Positions 42,866 to 51,119 of a stretch of DNA of 64,000 nucleotides are shown here, one piece after another. This stretch comes from Hamadaea tsunoensis DSM 44101 (GTDB lineage Bacteria > Actinomycetota > Actinomycetes > Mycobacteriales > Micromonosporaceae): assembly GCF_000428945.1 (NCBI RefSeq), contig NZ_AUAX01000004.1:186001-250000 (forward strand), given 5' to 3'. The notes beneath the pieces were generated by a model. The model was not told the origin of the DNA and ran no database searches. It saw nothing but the letters and a program-made list of their open reading frames with translations. The position numbers were made by a program, and so were the translations under genes. Position 1 is the stretch's first letter. The number at the start of each line of letters is the position of its first letter.

Positions 42866-42956
42866 CGGTTCACCCTATCCCGCTCGCGGTGCGCTCCGAA
42901 CGATGCAGGGGTGGGTCAGGGGGAACCGTGGCGCGCGTCACTTCGTCTGCTCCGGC

Positions 42957-43829
42957 ATGGGGAACCGGATCCGTGCGGCCGTCCTGGCCGCCCTCGCCTT
43001 CGCACTGGTCACCGCCTGCACCGCGCCCGCGTCCGCGCCCGGGCCGCAGGTCACCATCACCGTCCCTCCGCGCCACCCCGCGCCGATCGATCCCGGGACG
43101 GTCGCCTCCGCCGACGCCCTCGGCCTGCTCGACGCGTTCCAGCCGCCCGCCGGGGCGGTCGCCCTCCCCGGCGCGCCGGCCGAGATCGCGCCCGAAGTGT
43201 GGTCCGTAGGCATCCCTTCCGTCACGCAGCTGCGGCAGCAGACCCGCTACTGGAAGGTCGCCGGCGGCCGGCCGGCGATCGCCGTCCCCGCCGGCAGCAC
43301 CGCGGCCGGCACCGAGAGCGGCAGCGGTCCGGCCGGTTCGTCGAGCGGCCAGATCTTCGCCTGGCCGGCCACCGACATCCTGACCGAGCGCCAGCTCGAG
43401 GTCAGCACCTCCACCCGCGGCGACACGACCTACCTGCGGGTGGACGCTCTGGTCGTCTACCGTCCGGCCAAGCCCGCCTCGGCGACGATCCCTTCAGGAG
43501 TACGCGACGCGGCGGTCACGGTCACCGAGGACATCTCGCGACACGAGACCCGGCAGGCGGTGACCGACCCCGCGAAGCTGGACGAGTTCGTGCGCCTCGT
43601 CAACGATCTGCGGACCGTCCCCGACGGCAGGATGAACTGCCCGATCTCGCACGGCCTCACGGTGAGCACCGAACTCTCGGCGACCGCGGGCGGCCCGGTG
43701 CTGTCGACGGTCGTGATCACCACGTCGAGCTGCGTCCGGCTGACCGTGCAGCCGACCGGCGGTGACATCACCTTCCTCGACCCGTCCAGCCGCGACCACC
43801 TGCTCGACCTGCTCGGCGTCGCTCACTGA
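42957..43829 (+). CDS. Hypothetical lipoprotein
   Basis: 290 aa. Lipoprotein signal: NRIRAAVLAALAFALVTAC, with Cys as the lipidated residue (lipobox L-V-T-A-C). A Pro-rich linker and a mixed alpha/beta domain without known motifs follow; two cysteines (NCPISHG, SSCVRL) could pair. ATG 42957 is chosen because it begins the signal. Its end overlaps the convergent sortase gene by 7 bp. Confidence 0.65.
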   Translation: MGNRIRAAVLAALAFALVTACTAPASAPGPQVTITVPPRHPAPIDPGTVASADALGLLDAFQPPAGAVALPGAPAEIAPEVWSVGIPSVTQLRQQTRYWKVAGGRPAIAVPAGSTAAGTESGSGPAGSSSGQIFAWPATDILTERQLEVSTSTRGDTTYLRVDALVVYRPAKPASATIPSGVRDAAVTVTEDISRHETRQAVTDPAKLDEFVRLVNDLRTVPDGRMNCPISHGLTVSTELSATAGGPVLSTVVITTSSCVRLTVQPTGGDITFLDPSSRDHLLDLLGVAH

Positions 43830-44425
43830 CCGGTCGGTGCCGGTGTCGCCAGGACCACGATGTTGTCGCGGTAGTGCCCGGTCGAGCTGTCGAACGGGCC
43901 ACCACAGGTGATCAGCGCCAGCCGCGGCGGGCCCGTCGTCGTGAACAGGTCCGCCGGAAGGGCCTGCTTGCGATAGCGGGCCACGCCCGTGACCGCGTAC
44001 GCGACGGTCGTGCGGCCGGCCGTGATCTCGACGCGGTCGCCGGCGGCCACGTCCCGGAGGGCGAAGAACGCGCCGCGCCCGGTGCTGTCGTCGACGTGCC
44101 CGGCGAGCACGACCGTCCCCTGGACGTCGGAGGGCAGCGCGCCACCCGTCCACCAGCCGACCCGGCGTACGTCGGCGGGGAGGGCGAGCGCACCGCCGGG
44201 TTCGGTCCCGACCGGATCGACCGGCGCGCTGATCCGCCGGCCGGCGAGGACCACGAGGCTCGGCAGCCCGCCGTCGGCAGCCGCGGCGGGCTCGGCCGGG
44301 CGGACGACCGGGGTGTTGCTCAAGGCGGCGACCAGGGCACCGACCGCCAGCCACACCCCGGACCCGATGAGCAGCGTGGACGTACGCATCCGGCCGATCC
44401 TCGGGCCGGCGGGGCGAGGCTTCAT
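43823..44425 (-). CDS. Class F sortase
   Basis: 200 aa. N-terminal membrane anchor (LLIGSGVWLAVGALVAAL), then a sortase beta-barrel with catalytic His110 (LAGHVDD), Cys174 (LITCGG) and Arg186 (YRDNIVV). Class F enzymes are typical of actinobacteria and cleave LPxTG-like signals. No substrate gene is adjacent; the LPVTG protein at 27.8 kb is a possible one. ATG 44425 overlaps the stop of the DUF4142 gene (ATGA), so the two are co-translated. Confidence 0.88.
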   Translation of the reverse strand: MKPRPAGPRIGRMRTSTLLIGSGVWLAVGALVAALSNTPVVRPAEPAAAADGGLPSLVVLAGRRISAPVDPVGTEPGGALALPADVRRVGWWTGGALPSDVQGTVVLAGHVDDSTGRGAFFALRDVAAGDRVEITAGRTTVAYAVTGVARYRKQALPADLFTTTGPPRLALITCGGPFDSSTGHYRDNIVVLATPAPTGQ

Positions 44426-45075
44426 GCGCGGCGCTCGCGGCGGCGCAGCCACAGTCCTGTCAGGACGATCGACACGCCCAGCCCGGCCGCCAGCATCAGC
44501 ACCAGATCCGGCCGGGGATCGGCGAACCCGCCGCTGCCCGTCTCCACCCGGGCGGGCGGACTCCACTGCGCGGCCAGCCTGCCGAGCGCGTCATGGTGCG
44601 CGGCCAGGGTCGGCGCCGCATCGGCCGCGAGCTGCTTCACGGTCTGCTCGGAGCCGTTGGCCAGCTCGGTCTCCCCGTCGTTCATGGCCAGCACGTGCGC
44701 CTGCGTACGCGACGACACCCACAACCGGTCGAACGCCGTGCCGGACGCGCCGGACAGGCTCGCGTACACGCGCTGCTGATCCTCGGTCGGTTCGGCCGGC
44801 AGGCGTACGCCGAGCTGCTGGGCGACCCCGCTGAGCCGCACATCCAGGTCGGCATGCTCGTGGACGAAGGTCGCCGCCAACTCGCGTACGCCGGCGGAGG
44901 TGCCCTGCTGCTCGCCCAGCCGGCCGGCGGCGATCTCGGCGAGATGGGACTGATGCGCGGCGACGAGATACTGCCTGTCCTGCGCGGACGGCTCGACCCG
45001 CAGCCGAGCGGCGGCCGGACTGCCCGTCAGCAGGACGGCGGCCGCGACGGCGGCGATCGTCCACAGTGTTCGCAT
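44422..45075 (-). CDS. DUF4142 exported protein with C-terminal membrane anchor
   Basis: 217 aa. Signal peptide (RTLWTIAAVAAAVLLTGSPAAA), a ferritin-like four-helix DUF4142 domain (QDRQYLVAAHQSHLAEIAAGRLGEQQG; VRELAATFVHEHADLDVRLSGVAQQLG), then a membrane helix (LVLMLAAGLGVSIVLTGLWL) and RRRERR. The anchor and basic tail resemble a sortase-type tail, but no LPxTG is present; PPARVETG precedes the anchor. Co-transcribed with the class F sortase. It might be a substrate with an unusual motif, which is inference only. Confidence 0.78.
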   Translation of the reverse strand: MRTLWTIAAVAAAVLLTGSPAAARLRVEPSAQDRQYLVAAHQSHLAEIAAGRLGEQQGTSAGVRELAATFVHEHADLDVRLSGVAQQLGVRLPAEPTEDQQRVYASLSGASGTAFDRLWVSSRTQAHVLAMNDGETELANGSEQTVKQLAADAAPTLAAHHDALGRLAAQWSPPARVETGSGGFADPRPDLVLMLAAGLGVSIVLTGLWLRRRERRA

Positions 45076-45162
45076 GGTGCCCCCTCAGGGTCGGGCTACC
45101 GGAACGGGGCTACCCGAAGCGCGGCCGGGATAAACCAGCGTCGACCCGCGGCGGCGAAGCCG

Positions 45163-45264
45163 TCAAGCAGCGGGCGCCCGCCCCAGTATGAGTCCTGTGA
45201 AGGCACTGGCCTGGTAGACCTCCCCTTGGTCCGTCCAGTCCGGTTCGATCAGGTGATCCGCCAT
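45163..45264 (-). CDS. Putative 33-aa small protein
   Basis: A short reading frame in a 230-bp gap: an acidic N-terminal half (ADHLIEPDWTDQGEVYQ) and a hydrophobic ALILGR-like end. Supported mainly by TACCCT placed exactly 6 nt before the ATG, the leaderless pattern used by neighbouring genes. Not recognised. It could be chance. Confidence 0.35.
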   Translation of the reverse strand: MADHLIEPDWTDQGEVYQASAFTGLILGRAPAA

Positions 45265-45306
45265 GGCCGCAGGGTAGTCGAACCGGACCGGACGCGACGC
45301 TCGTGA

Positions 45307-46107
45307 TCAACCGCGGAAGAAGTCCCGGAGCATGCCGGCGAGGAGGTCGGACGCCGGGCCGTGGTCCTGCCCTTCGAGCGTCACCAGCGGCGCGCCGAAC
45401 AGCTCCGCCGCGGCGGCCGCCGAGTTCTGGAGCCATTGCTCGCTGGCGCTGCCGCGGCCGGCCAGGACCGGGATCGTCACCGTGGCCCACCGGTCGCGGG
45501 GCAGCGGCTTGCCGGTGATGAACGGGTCGGTGATCTCGGTGTCGTAGGGCAGGGTGTGCGCGACCGCCTCGAATCCGGGCCACACCGGCGCGTGCTTCAT
45601 CTGCGCGACGAACTCCGCCGGGACGCCGACGCCGTCGGTGAGGAAGGCCTCCACGGTCGCGGTGCGGTCCTGCGTCGCCAGTGCCCGGACCCGGTCGAGG
45701 TGCCCTGCCGGGGACGGCATACGCGTGTCGTCGACGAGGGTCGCCGGTTCGTAGAGGGCGATCTTCGCGGCGGGTACGCCGGCCACCACCGCGTCGAGGG
45801 CGAGGATGGCGCCGGACGAGTGGCCGAACAGGTACAGCGGGTCCGGGGCGGTCGCGGCCAGGGCGGCGATGTCCTCGATCTCGCGTTCGATCGCGTACGG
45901 CTGGGTGTCGGTGCTGTCGCCCCGGCCCCGGCGGTCGTAGTGGTAGACGGTGAAGCCTTCCTCGGACAGCAGCCGGGCGGCCTCGGCCGTGGTCGGGTCG
46001 AAGGCGCGGTGCTGGAACGCGCCGCCGACGAAGATCACCGCCGGGCCGCCCGTTCCGTACCGGTCGTACGCGATCGTGGTGCCGTCGGCGGAGATGACCT
46101 TGTGCAT
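45307..46107 (-). CDS. Alpha/beta hydrolase
   Basis: 266 aa. Nucleophile elbow GHSSG with Ser97, oxyanion-side FVGGAFQHRAFD, and catalytic His in QDHGP. Of the haloperoxidase/epoxide-hydrolase-like size. The start is 6 nt downstream of the stop of the MFS efflux gene, so the two are one operon: perhaps hydrolysis or detoxification of a compound handled by the pump. Substrate unknown. Confidence 0.85.
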   Translation of the reverse strand: MHKVISADGTTIAYDRYGTGGPAVIFVGGAFQHRAFDPTTAEAARLLSEEGFTVYHYDRRGRGDSTDTQPYAIEREIEDIAALAATAPDPLYLFGHSSGAILALDAVVAGVPAAKIALYEPATLVDDTRMPSPAGHLDRVRALATQDRTATVEAFLTDGVGVPAEFVAQMKHAPVWPGFEAVAHTLPYDTEITDPFITGKPLPRDRWATVTIPVLAGRGSASEQWLQNSAAAAAELFGAPLVTLEGQDHGPASDLLAGMLRDFFRG

Positions 46108-46113
46108 GGTGGT

Positions 46114-47610
46114 TCAGCCTTTCACGAGTTCGGGAGTGGAACCGTCGGCGGAGCCGGATTGCTCCGCCGCGCGTACAGGACGAAGAACGGTGAGCACGGT
46201 GACCGCGACGACGGCCAGGACCAGCGCGCTGAGGCCGGCGCAGACGTGCAGGCCGGAGACGAACGCCGAGCGTGCGGTGTCGAGCAGCTCGGGGCCGGCG
46301 ACCTGGGCGGCGCCGGTCAGCGAGTCGCGGACCTGGGCGGGGGCGTCCGCGGGCAGGTGGGCGCGGTAGATCGCCGTGCCGAGCGTGCCGAGCAGCGCGA
46401 TGCCGAGCGCGAAGCCGAACTCGCCGCCGGTCTCGTTGATCGCGGCGGCCGATCCGGCGCGCTCGGCCGGTGCGGCGCTGATGACCATGGAGGTGCCGAG
46501 GGTGATGAACGGGCCCGCGCCGAGGTTGGTCAGCGCCCAGGCGACGATGAGCGGCGCCGGTCCGGAGTGGACGCCCACGGTCGTGACCAGCAGCAGCCCC
46601 ACGGCCGACACGGCCAGCCCGCCACTGATCAGGTACGCGGCCGGAATCCGCCGGGCGAGCAGCGGCGCGCCGAGGACGCTGAGGATGTTGGTGGCCGTCA
46701 TGGGCAGCATCCAGAACCCGGCGTCCAGAGCGGACAGACCGGCGACGAGCTGCAGGTACTCGGTGTAGAACAGCATCAGCGCGCCCATGAGCATGGTGCC
46801 GAAGAACATCCCGCCCAGCGCCACGCTGAACGACCGGTTGCCGAACAGCCGCAGGTCGAGCAGGGGATCGTCGAGCCTGCGCTGCCGGCGGACGAACAGC
46901 AGGCCGACGCCCGCCCCGGCGATCAGGGCCAGGGCCGGCAGCGGGCGCGGGTCCCGGGCCAGCTCCTTGATCCCGTAGATGACCGGCAGGATCGTGCCCA
47001 GCGAGAGGGCCACGCTGACCAGGTCGAGCCGTCGCGCGCCGGGGGCCCGGTACTCGGGCAGGAAGATCGGCCCCAGGACCATCAGAACCAGCATCACCGG
47101 TACGCCGAGCAGGAACACCGAGCCCCACCAGAAGCGGCCCAGCAGGAATCCGCCGACGACGGGGCCGGCCGCGGCGCCGCCGAGGAAGCAGGCGAACCAG
47201 ATTCCGACCGCGAGCCCGCGCTGCTTCGCGTCGGTGAACATCGTGGTGATCAGCGACAGCGAGCTCGGTGCGATGGTCGCGCCGGCCACGCCGAGCAGCG
47301 CGCGGGCGGCGATCAGCGTACCGGCGGTCGGGGCGAAGGCGCCCAGCACGCTCGCCGCGGCGAATCCGGCCGCGCCGAGCAGGAGCAGCCGCCGTCGGCC
47401 GATGCGGTCGCCGAGCGTACCCATGGTGATGAGGAAGCCGGCCAGCAGGAAGCCGTAGATGTCCATGATCCACAGTTGCTGGTTGGCGGAGGCGTCGAGC
47501 GCCTCGCCGATGTGCGGCAGGGCCAGCAGCATGACGAAGACGTCGATCGAGACGAGGAGCGTCGGCAAGGCCAGGACGGCCAGCCCCACCCACTTCTTGT
47601 TCGTGTTCAC
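46114..47610 (-). CDS. DHA2-family MFS drug efflux transporter
   Basis: 498 aa with about 14 membrane helices, the EmrB/QacA type driven by proton antiport. Motif D1-like DVFVMLLALPHIGEAL is in helix 1; motif A is GTLGDRIGRRRLLLLG (about residues 63-78); the motif-C-like region is GPVVGGFLLGRFWWG. Operon with the alpha/beta hydrolase downstream. It is divergent from the exonuclease III gene, with 65 bp between them. Confidence 0.88.
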   Translation of the reverse strand: MNTNKKWVGLAVLALPTLLVSIDVFVMLLALPHIGEALDASANQQLWIMDIYGFLLAGFLITMGTLGDRIGRRRLLLLGAAGFAAASVLGAFAPTAGTLIAARALLGVAGATIAPSSLSLITTMFTDAKQRGLAVGIWFACFLGGAAAGPVVGGFLLGRFWWGSVFLLGVPVMLVLMVLGPIFLPEYRAPGARRLDLVSVALSLGTILPVIYGIKELARDPRPLPALALIAGAGVGLLFVRRQRRLDDPLLDLRLFGNRSFSVALGGMFFGTMLMGALMLFYTEYLQLVAGLSALDAGFWMLPMTATNILSVLGAPLLARRIPAAYLISGGLAVSAVGLLLVTTVGVHSGPAPLIVAWALTNLGAGPFITLGTSMVISAAPAERAGSAAAINETGGEFGFALGIALLGTLGTAIYRAHLPADAPAQVRDSLTGAAQVAGPELLDTARSAFVSGLHVCAGLSALVLAVVAVTVLTVLRPVRAAEQSGSADGSTPELVKG

Positions 47611-47675
47611 ACCACGTGGTCGGAGCCGCCGACGTTTCCTCTACATGTTCCCTGCGGCAGGTTACGGTGACTTTC

Positions 47676-48458
47676 ATGCGTCTTGCGACCTGGAACGTGA
47701 ACTCCGTCAACGCACGCCTTCCGCGCCTGGTGGAGTGGCTCGAAGCGGTCGAACCGGACATCCTGTGCCTCCAGGAGACGAAGACCGCCGAGTTCCCGGC
47801 CGCCGACGCCGAGCGGCTCGGCTACGAGATCGCCGCGTTCGGCGACGGCCGCTGGAACGGGGTCGCGCTGCTGTCGCGGGTCGGCCTCGACGGCGTCGCC
47901 GAAGGCTTCCCGGGCGAGCCCGGCTTTCCCGACCCGGCCGGCCCCCGCGAGGCCCGCGCCGTCGGAGCCACGTGCGGCGGCCTGCGCGTCTGGTCGGTCT
48001 ACGTGCCGAACGGGCGTACGCCGGAAGACCCGCACTACCAGTACAAGCTGGCCTGGCTGGCGGCCCTGCGCGAGGCGCTCGGCAGCGAACTGGGCTCGTT
48101 CGAGCGGCTGGCCGTGTGCGGGGACTTCAACGTGGCGCCGACCGACGCGGACGTGTGGGACCCGGCGCAGTTCGTCGGGGCCACCCACGTCACGCCGCCC
48201 GAGCGGGAGGCGCTGGCGCGGCTGCGGGAGCTGGGCCTGTCGGACGTGGTGCCGACGCCGATGAAAGGCCCGTTCCCGTTCACCTACTGGGACTACCGGG
48301 CCGGCATGTTCCATCAGAACAAGGGAATGCGCATCGACCTCGTGTACGCGTCCGCGCCGGTGGCGAACGGGGTGTCCGGGGCGTACGTCGACCGGGAGGC
48401 GCGTAAGGGAAAGGGGCCCTCCGACCACGCCCCGATCGTGGTCGACCTGTCCGTCTAA
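47676..48458 (+). CDS. xth: Exodeoxyribonuclease III
   Basis: 260 aa, standard length for ExoIII/AP endonuclease. Metal and catalytic residues: ATWNVNSVNARL (Asn7), LCLQETK (Glu34), VCGDFNVAPTD, YWDYRAGMFHQNKGMRIDLVY, and the C-terminal SDHAPIVVDL. It repairs abasic sites and 3'-blocked ends in DNA. TACGGT lies 7 nt before ATG 47676, so probably leaderless. An 81-bp palindrome follows its 3' end. Confidence 0.93.
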   Translation: MRLATWNVNSVNARLPRLVEWLEAVEPDILCLQETKTAEFPAADAERLGYEIAAFGDGRWNGVALLSRVGLDGVAEGFPGEPGFPDPAGPREARAVGATCGGLRVWSVYVPNGRTPEDPHYQYKLAWLAALREALGSELGSFERLAVCGDFNVAPTDADVWDPAQFVGATHVTPPEREALARLRELGLSDVVPTPMKGPFPFTYWDYRAGMFHQNKGMRIDLVYASAPVANGVSGAYVDREARKGKGPSDHAPIVVDLSV

Positions 48459-48496
48459 ACCCTCACTGCCGGCCGCGGGCCGCCGTGGGCCGGTCC

Positions 48497-48577
48497 CAAG
48501 ATCCCGTTTGGATCAGGGATCGCCACGTAATCTTGGCCCAAGATTCGGGTGATTTCCCTGATCCAAACCGGATCAAG
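48497..48577. repeat. 81-bp palindromic repeat, copy 3
   Basis: Arms 48497-48517 and 48557-48577, inner palindrome AATCTTGGCCCAAGATT at 48529-48545, spacers of 11 nt. Same orientation as copy 1. It lies between convergent genes (exonuclease III and the DCC protein), a position suited to bidirectional termination. Confidence 0.85.
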
Positions 48578-48607
48578 GAGCGAGCGGGGTGCGGGCGAGC
48601 GGGCGGG

Positions 48608-48982
48608 TCAGGGGGTGAGGGGGTGGGGGAGGGCGCAGGCTTCGGTGCCGCCTGGTAGGCGGTGCCGGTTGGCGGCGACCAGCCGGTACGCCGGCCACGC
48701 CGCCGCGGCCACCCAGCGCCGCTGCAGGATCCAGCCCGCGATCCGCCACACCGGCCGGCCGGTACGCAGGACCGCCCCCATCGCGGCCGGCCCGGCGAGG
48801 TGCGTCTCGCCGTCGATCCACTGGACGGCCCGCGTGCATTCGTCGGCGGTGATCCCGAGAGCCGCCAGGTCGGCCGCCTGCCAGGGGCGTACGCGGGCCT
48901 CGGGCCGGATCCGCTCGCGCAGGAAGCGGGCGCAGGTGGTGCAGAATCCACAGTCCCCGTCGAAGAGGAAGATCCCCGTCAT
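48608..48982 (-). CDS. DCC-family thiol-disulfide oxidoreductase (DUF393)
   Basis: 124 aa. The family motif FDGDCGFCTTC (Asp8-x-Asp10-Cys11-x-x-Cys14) opens the protein; ALGITADECTRAVQWIDGETHLAGPAAMGAVLR is the typical middle. The predicted fold is thioredoxin-like; the redox partner is unknown. ATG 48982 gives the canonical start. Confidence 0.88.
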   Translation of the reverse strand: MTGIFLFDGDCGFCTTCARFLRERIRPEARVRPWQAADLAALGITADECTRAVQWIDGETHLAGPAAMGAVLRTGRPVWRIAGWILQRRWVAAAAWPAYRLVAANRHRLPGGTEACALPHPLTP

Positions 48983-49003
48983 GCCCTGATTCTGCGCCTG
49001 CCG

Positions 49004-49723
49004 TCAGTACGCCGAATAGGCGGTGTGCAGCCGGTCACGGATGGCGTCCGTCACGCTCTTGCCGAGGGCCAGGTCACGACCGTTGACCATCACGTAGGTC
49101 GCCTTCAGCACCGCGAAGGTGTTGGCCACCGGGGTCGGCACCGGTCCGGGTTTCCCTGTCGCGAACAGCCGGTCGACCGGCGCCAGCCAGGCCGTGGCGT
49201 CCGCTTCGGACAGTTCCGGCCGTTCGAGGCAGGTGCGGATCGCCTGCGCGACGCGGTCGTCCTCCTGGTGCGCGTACTGGTAGGTGGTCGGGGCCACGAC
49301 CCGCTCGCCGATGGCCGTGAGGATCTCCACCGGATCGACGTCGGGCGACGCGCCCAGCGTGCCCGCGAGATCGGCCCCGTGCGCGATCGCGTGCAGCCAG
49401 CCCAGCCGCTCGTCCCAGCCGCGGATGTCCTGCTCCGCGGGCCACCAGGCGAGGAACGCGTCCTTCCACCGCAGCGTCGCCGCCGGGCCGGCCAGGCCGC
49501 GCTCCACTGCCAGCGCCACCACCAGCGGTGCGAACGTCCGTGCCTGCACCTCGGGGTGATCGAAGTGCGCGGCCGCCGCGTCGCCGAGCGGTTCGATCCG
49601 CCCGTCCAGCTCCCCGTCTGTGATCAATTTCCAGAGCCGGGAGTACGCGTAGCCGTCGCGTACGGCGGGATCGGGGTCGGTCAGCTTGCGGACGAGATCA
49701 TCGAGCTCGGTGTCGTCGGTCAC
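49004..49723 (-). CDS. DUF2785 family protein
   Basis: 239 aa, alpha-helical and soluble. LVRKLTDPDPAVRDGYAYSRLWKLI at the start, RGWDERLGWLHAIAHGADLAG in the middle and TWLAP-like repeats match DUF2785, a helical-repeat family with no known reaction. Last gene of a three-gene operon: its start overlaps the kinase-like gene's stop by 4 nt. Confidence 0.75.
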   Translation of the reverse strand: MTDDTELDDLVRKLTDPDPAVRDGYAYSRLWKLITDGELDGRIEPLGDAAAAHFDHPEVQARTFAPLVVALAVERGLAGPAATLRWKDAFLAWWPAEQDIRGWDERLGWLHAIAHGADLAGTLGASPDVDPVEILTAIGERVVAPTTYQYAHQEDDRVAQAIRTCLERPELSEADATAWLAPVDRLFATGKPGPVPTPVANTFAVLKATYVMVNGRDLALGKSVTDAIRDRLHTAYSAY

Positions 49724-50574
49724 GGATGAGAGCGTAGCGGATACAGCCAGTCAAGAGCATCGATACTCTTGGCGCGGTACCTCTCCAGGCCCGTTTCGAG
49801 GCCGTATGCCAGATCCTCCAGCACGGTGCACCGCGCGTAGAAGCGTGCCCGCTCCCGGAGGTTGCCGTGCGCCGGATAGCCGCCGAGGGCGGTGTCGAGC
49901 GCGGCGGGGCCGAGGTCGCGCAGGATCAACCCGAAGTCGTACGCGGGGTCGACGAGGGCGGCGTCGCTCCAGTCGATCACGCCGGAGACGGTCGCCTCGT
50001 CGGTGACCAGGACGTGCTCGATCCCGAGGTCGTTGTGCGAGAAGACGAGGTCGGACCCGCGGTCCGGCGGCGGGCTGCCGAGGAACGCCTCGATCCGCTC
50101 CCGGTGCACCGGTACGCGGTCCGCGACGGCGGCGTACTCCTCGGCGGCGTCCCGCAGCCACTCCGTCATCGGCTGGTCGTCGGCGTCCGCGAGGCCGGCC
50201 CAGTGTCCTATCGGGACGGTGTGCAGCGCGGTCAGCAGCTCCCCGAGGGTGGCGGCGACCGCGGTGGCGTCCCCGCGCGGCTGGTCGATCAGCGGCGTGC
50301 CGGGCAGTTTGCGGTACGCGATGCAGCCCAGTTCCGCCGCCACGAACACCGGCGCGGGAACGGGCACGGGGGAGCGGGCGGCGACGGCGGACAGCAGCCG
50401 GGCCTCGCGCTCGGTCCGGGCCGGATCCGGCGTCCGCGCGAACCGGACGATGAGCTCCCCGTCCACTTCGTACGCGACGTTGTCCAGGCCGGCCCCGATC
50501 TCGGCGACCGACCCCGTCCCCCGTCCCGGCAGGTACGCGCCGACGAGCCGCCGGATCTCGGCGAGGCCGGGCAT
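49720..50574 (-). CDS. Aminoglycoside phosphotransferase (APH) family kinase
   Basis: 284 aa kinase-like fold. Nucleotide-binding N-lobe (IGAGLDNVAYEVDGELIVRFAR), catalytic loop FSHNDLGIEHVL with the Asp retained, though the usual downstream Asn is His, and the metal motif VIDWSDAALVDPAYDFG. It may phosphorylate a small alcohol or antibiotic. The context, downstream of a NUDIX hydrolase (1-nt overlap), argues for a metabolic rather than a resistance role. ATG 50574. Confidence 0.85.
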   Translation of the reverse strand: MPGLAEIRRLVGAYLPGRGTGSVAEIGAGLDNVAYEVDGELIVRFARTPDPARTEREARLLSAVAARSPVPVPAPVFVAAELGCIAYRKLPGTPLIDQPRGDATAVAATLGELLTALHTVPIGHWAGLADADDQPMTEWLRDAAEEYAAVADRVPVHRERIEAFLGSPPPDRGSDLVFSHNDLGIEHVLVTDEATVSGVIDWSDAALVDPAYDFGLILRDLGPAALDTALGGYPAHGNLRERARFYARCTVLEDLAYGLETGLERYRAKSIDALDWLYPLRSHP

Positions 50575-51014
50575 CAGGCGGCCCGGGCCGCCACGAAGCC
50601 CCACTCCGAATACGGGACGCCGCGTTCATAGCAGCTCAGGGCCTGTTCGGCGTATCCGACCATGTTGCGGGGGAGCTTCTGCAGGTCGAACCAGTGCACG
50701 TCGGCGCACTTGTGCGGCTCGGCGTTGACCGGGTCGCCGTCCCAGCCGGTCACCTCGAAGAACAGGTTGAGGCGGCTCGGCCTGCCCCAGTAGTGCAGGG
50801 CGTGGACGAGGTGCGCGTGCGCGGGATCGACGATCACGCCGAGTTCCTCCCAGGACTCGCGCACGAGCGCCGTCAGTGCCGGTTCCTGCTCGACGTGGCC
50901 GGACGGCAGGTGCCAGCGCCCGTCCGCCCAGCCGGTGCCCTGGCGCAGGCCGAGCAGCACGCTGGGGCCACGGCGCAGGATGGCGTGCACGGCGAGGACG
51001 GCGGGTTCGCGCAT
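50574..51014 (-). CDS. NUDIX hydrolase
   Basis: 146 aa from ATG 51014. The Nudix box is GHVEQEPALTALVRESWEEL followed by GV, matching GX5EX7REUXEEXGU. It hydrolyses a nucleoside diphosphate linked to another moiety; substrate unknown. First gene of an operon with the kinase and DUF2785. The start is chosen because a well-formed promoter ends 6 nt upstream, leaving no leader. ATG 51032 would lie inside the -10/-35 spacer. Confidence 0.87.
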   Translation of the reverse strand: MREPAVLAVHAILRRGPSVLLGLRQGTGWADGRWHLPSGHVEQEPALTALVRESWEELGVIVDPAHAHLVHALHYWGRPSRLNLFFEVTGWDGDPVNAEPHKCADVHWFDLQKLPRNMVGYAEQALSCYERGVPYSEWGFVAARAA

Positions 51015-51020
51015 CGGAGT

Positions 51021-51049
51021 ATTGTCGAACATTTGTTCCAAAATTGCAA
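51021..51049 (-). promoter_or_regulatory. Housekeeping-type promoter of the NUDIX operon
   Basis: Read on the minus strand: -35 TTGCAA (51049-51044), a 17-nt spacer, -10 GACAAT (51026-51021), then 6 nt to ATG 51014. It predicts a leaderless transcript. The stretch is conspicuously AT-rich. Confidence 0.6.
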
Positions 51050-51076
51050 GCTCAGGGCCGCCGGTACCATCGGCTC

Positions 51077-51119
51077 ATGAACGGTGGCACAGCATGAACG
51101 GTGGCACGGCATGAACGGC
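51077..51119 (+). repeat. Triplicated 17-bp start-codon repeat
   Basis: Two complete copies of a 17-bp unit (ATGAACGGTGGCACAGC and the same with GGC at the end) are followed by ATGAACGGC, so three identical ATGAACGG words start at 51077, 51094 and 51111. Because 17 is not a multiple of three, only the third is in frame with the DUF1992 gene. It looks like replication slippage. Confidence 0.85.

Noticed and set aside
45110-47761. 883-codon open frame on the minus strand spanning the hydrolase and MFS genes
   Set aside because: It is a different frame of two clear genes with well-conserved motifs; its own translation has no recognisable domain.
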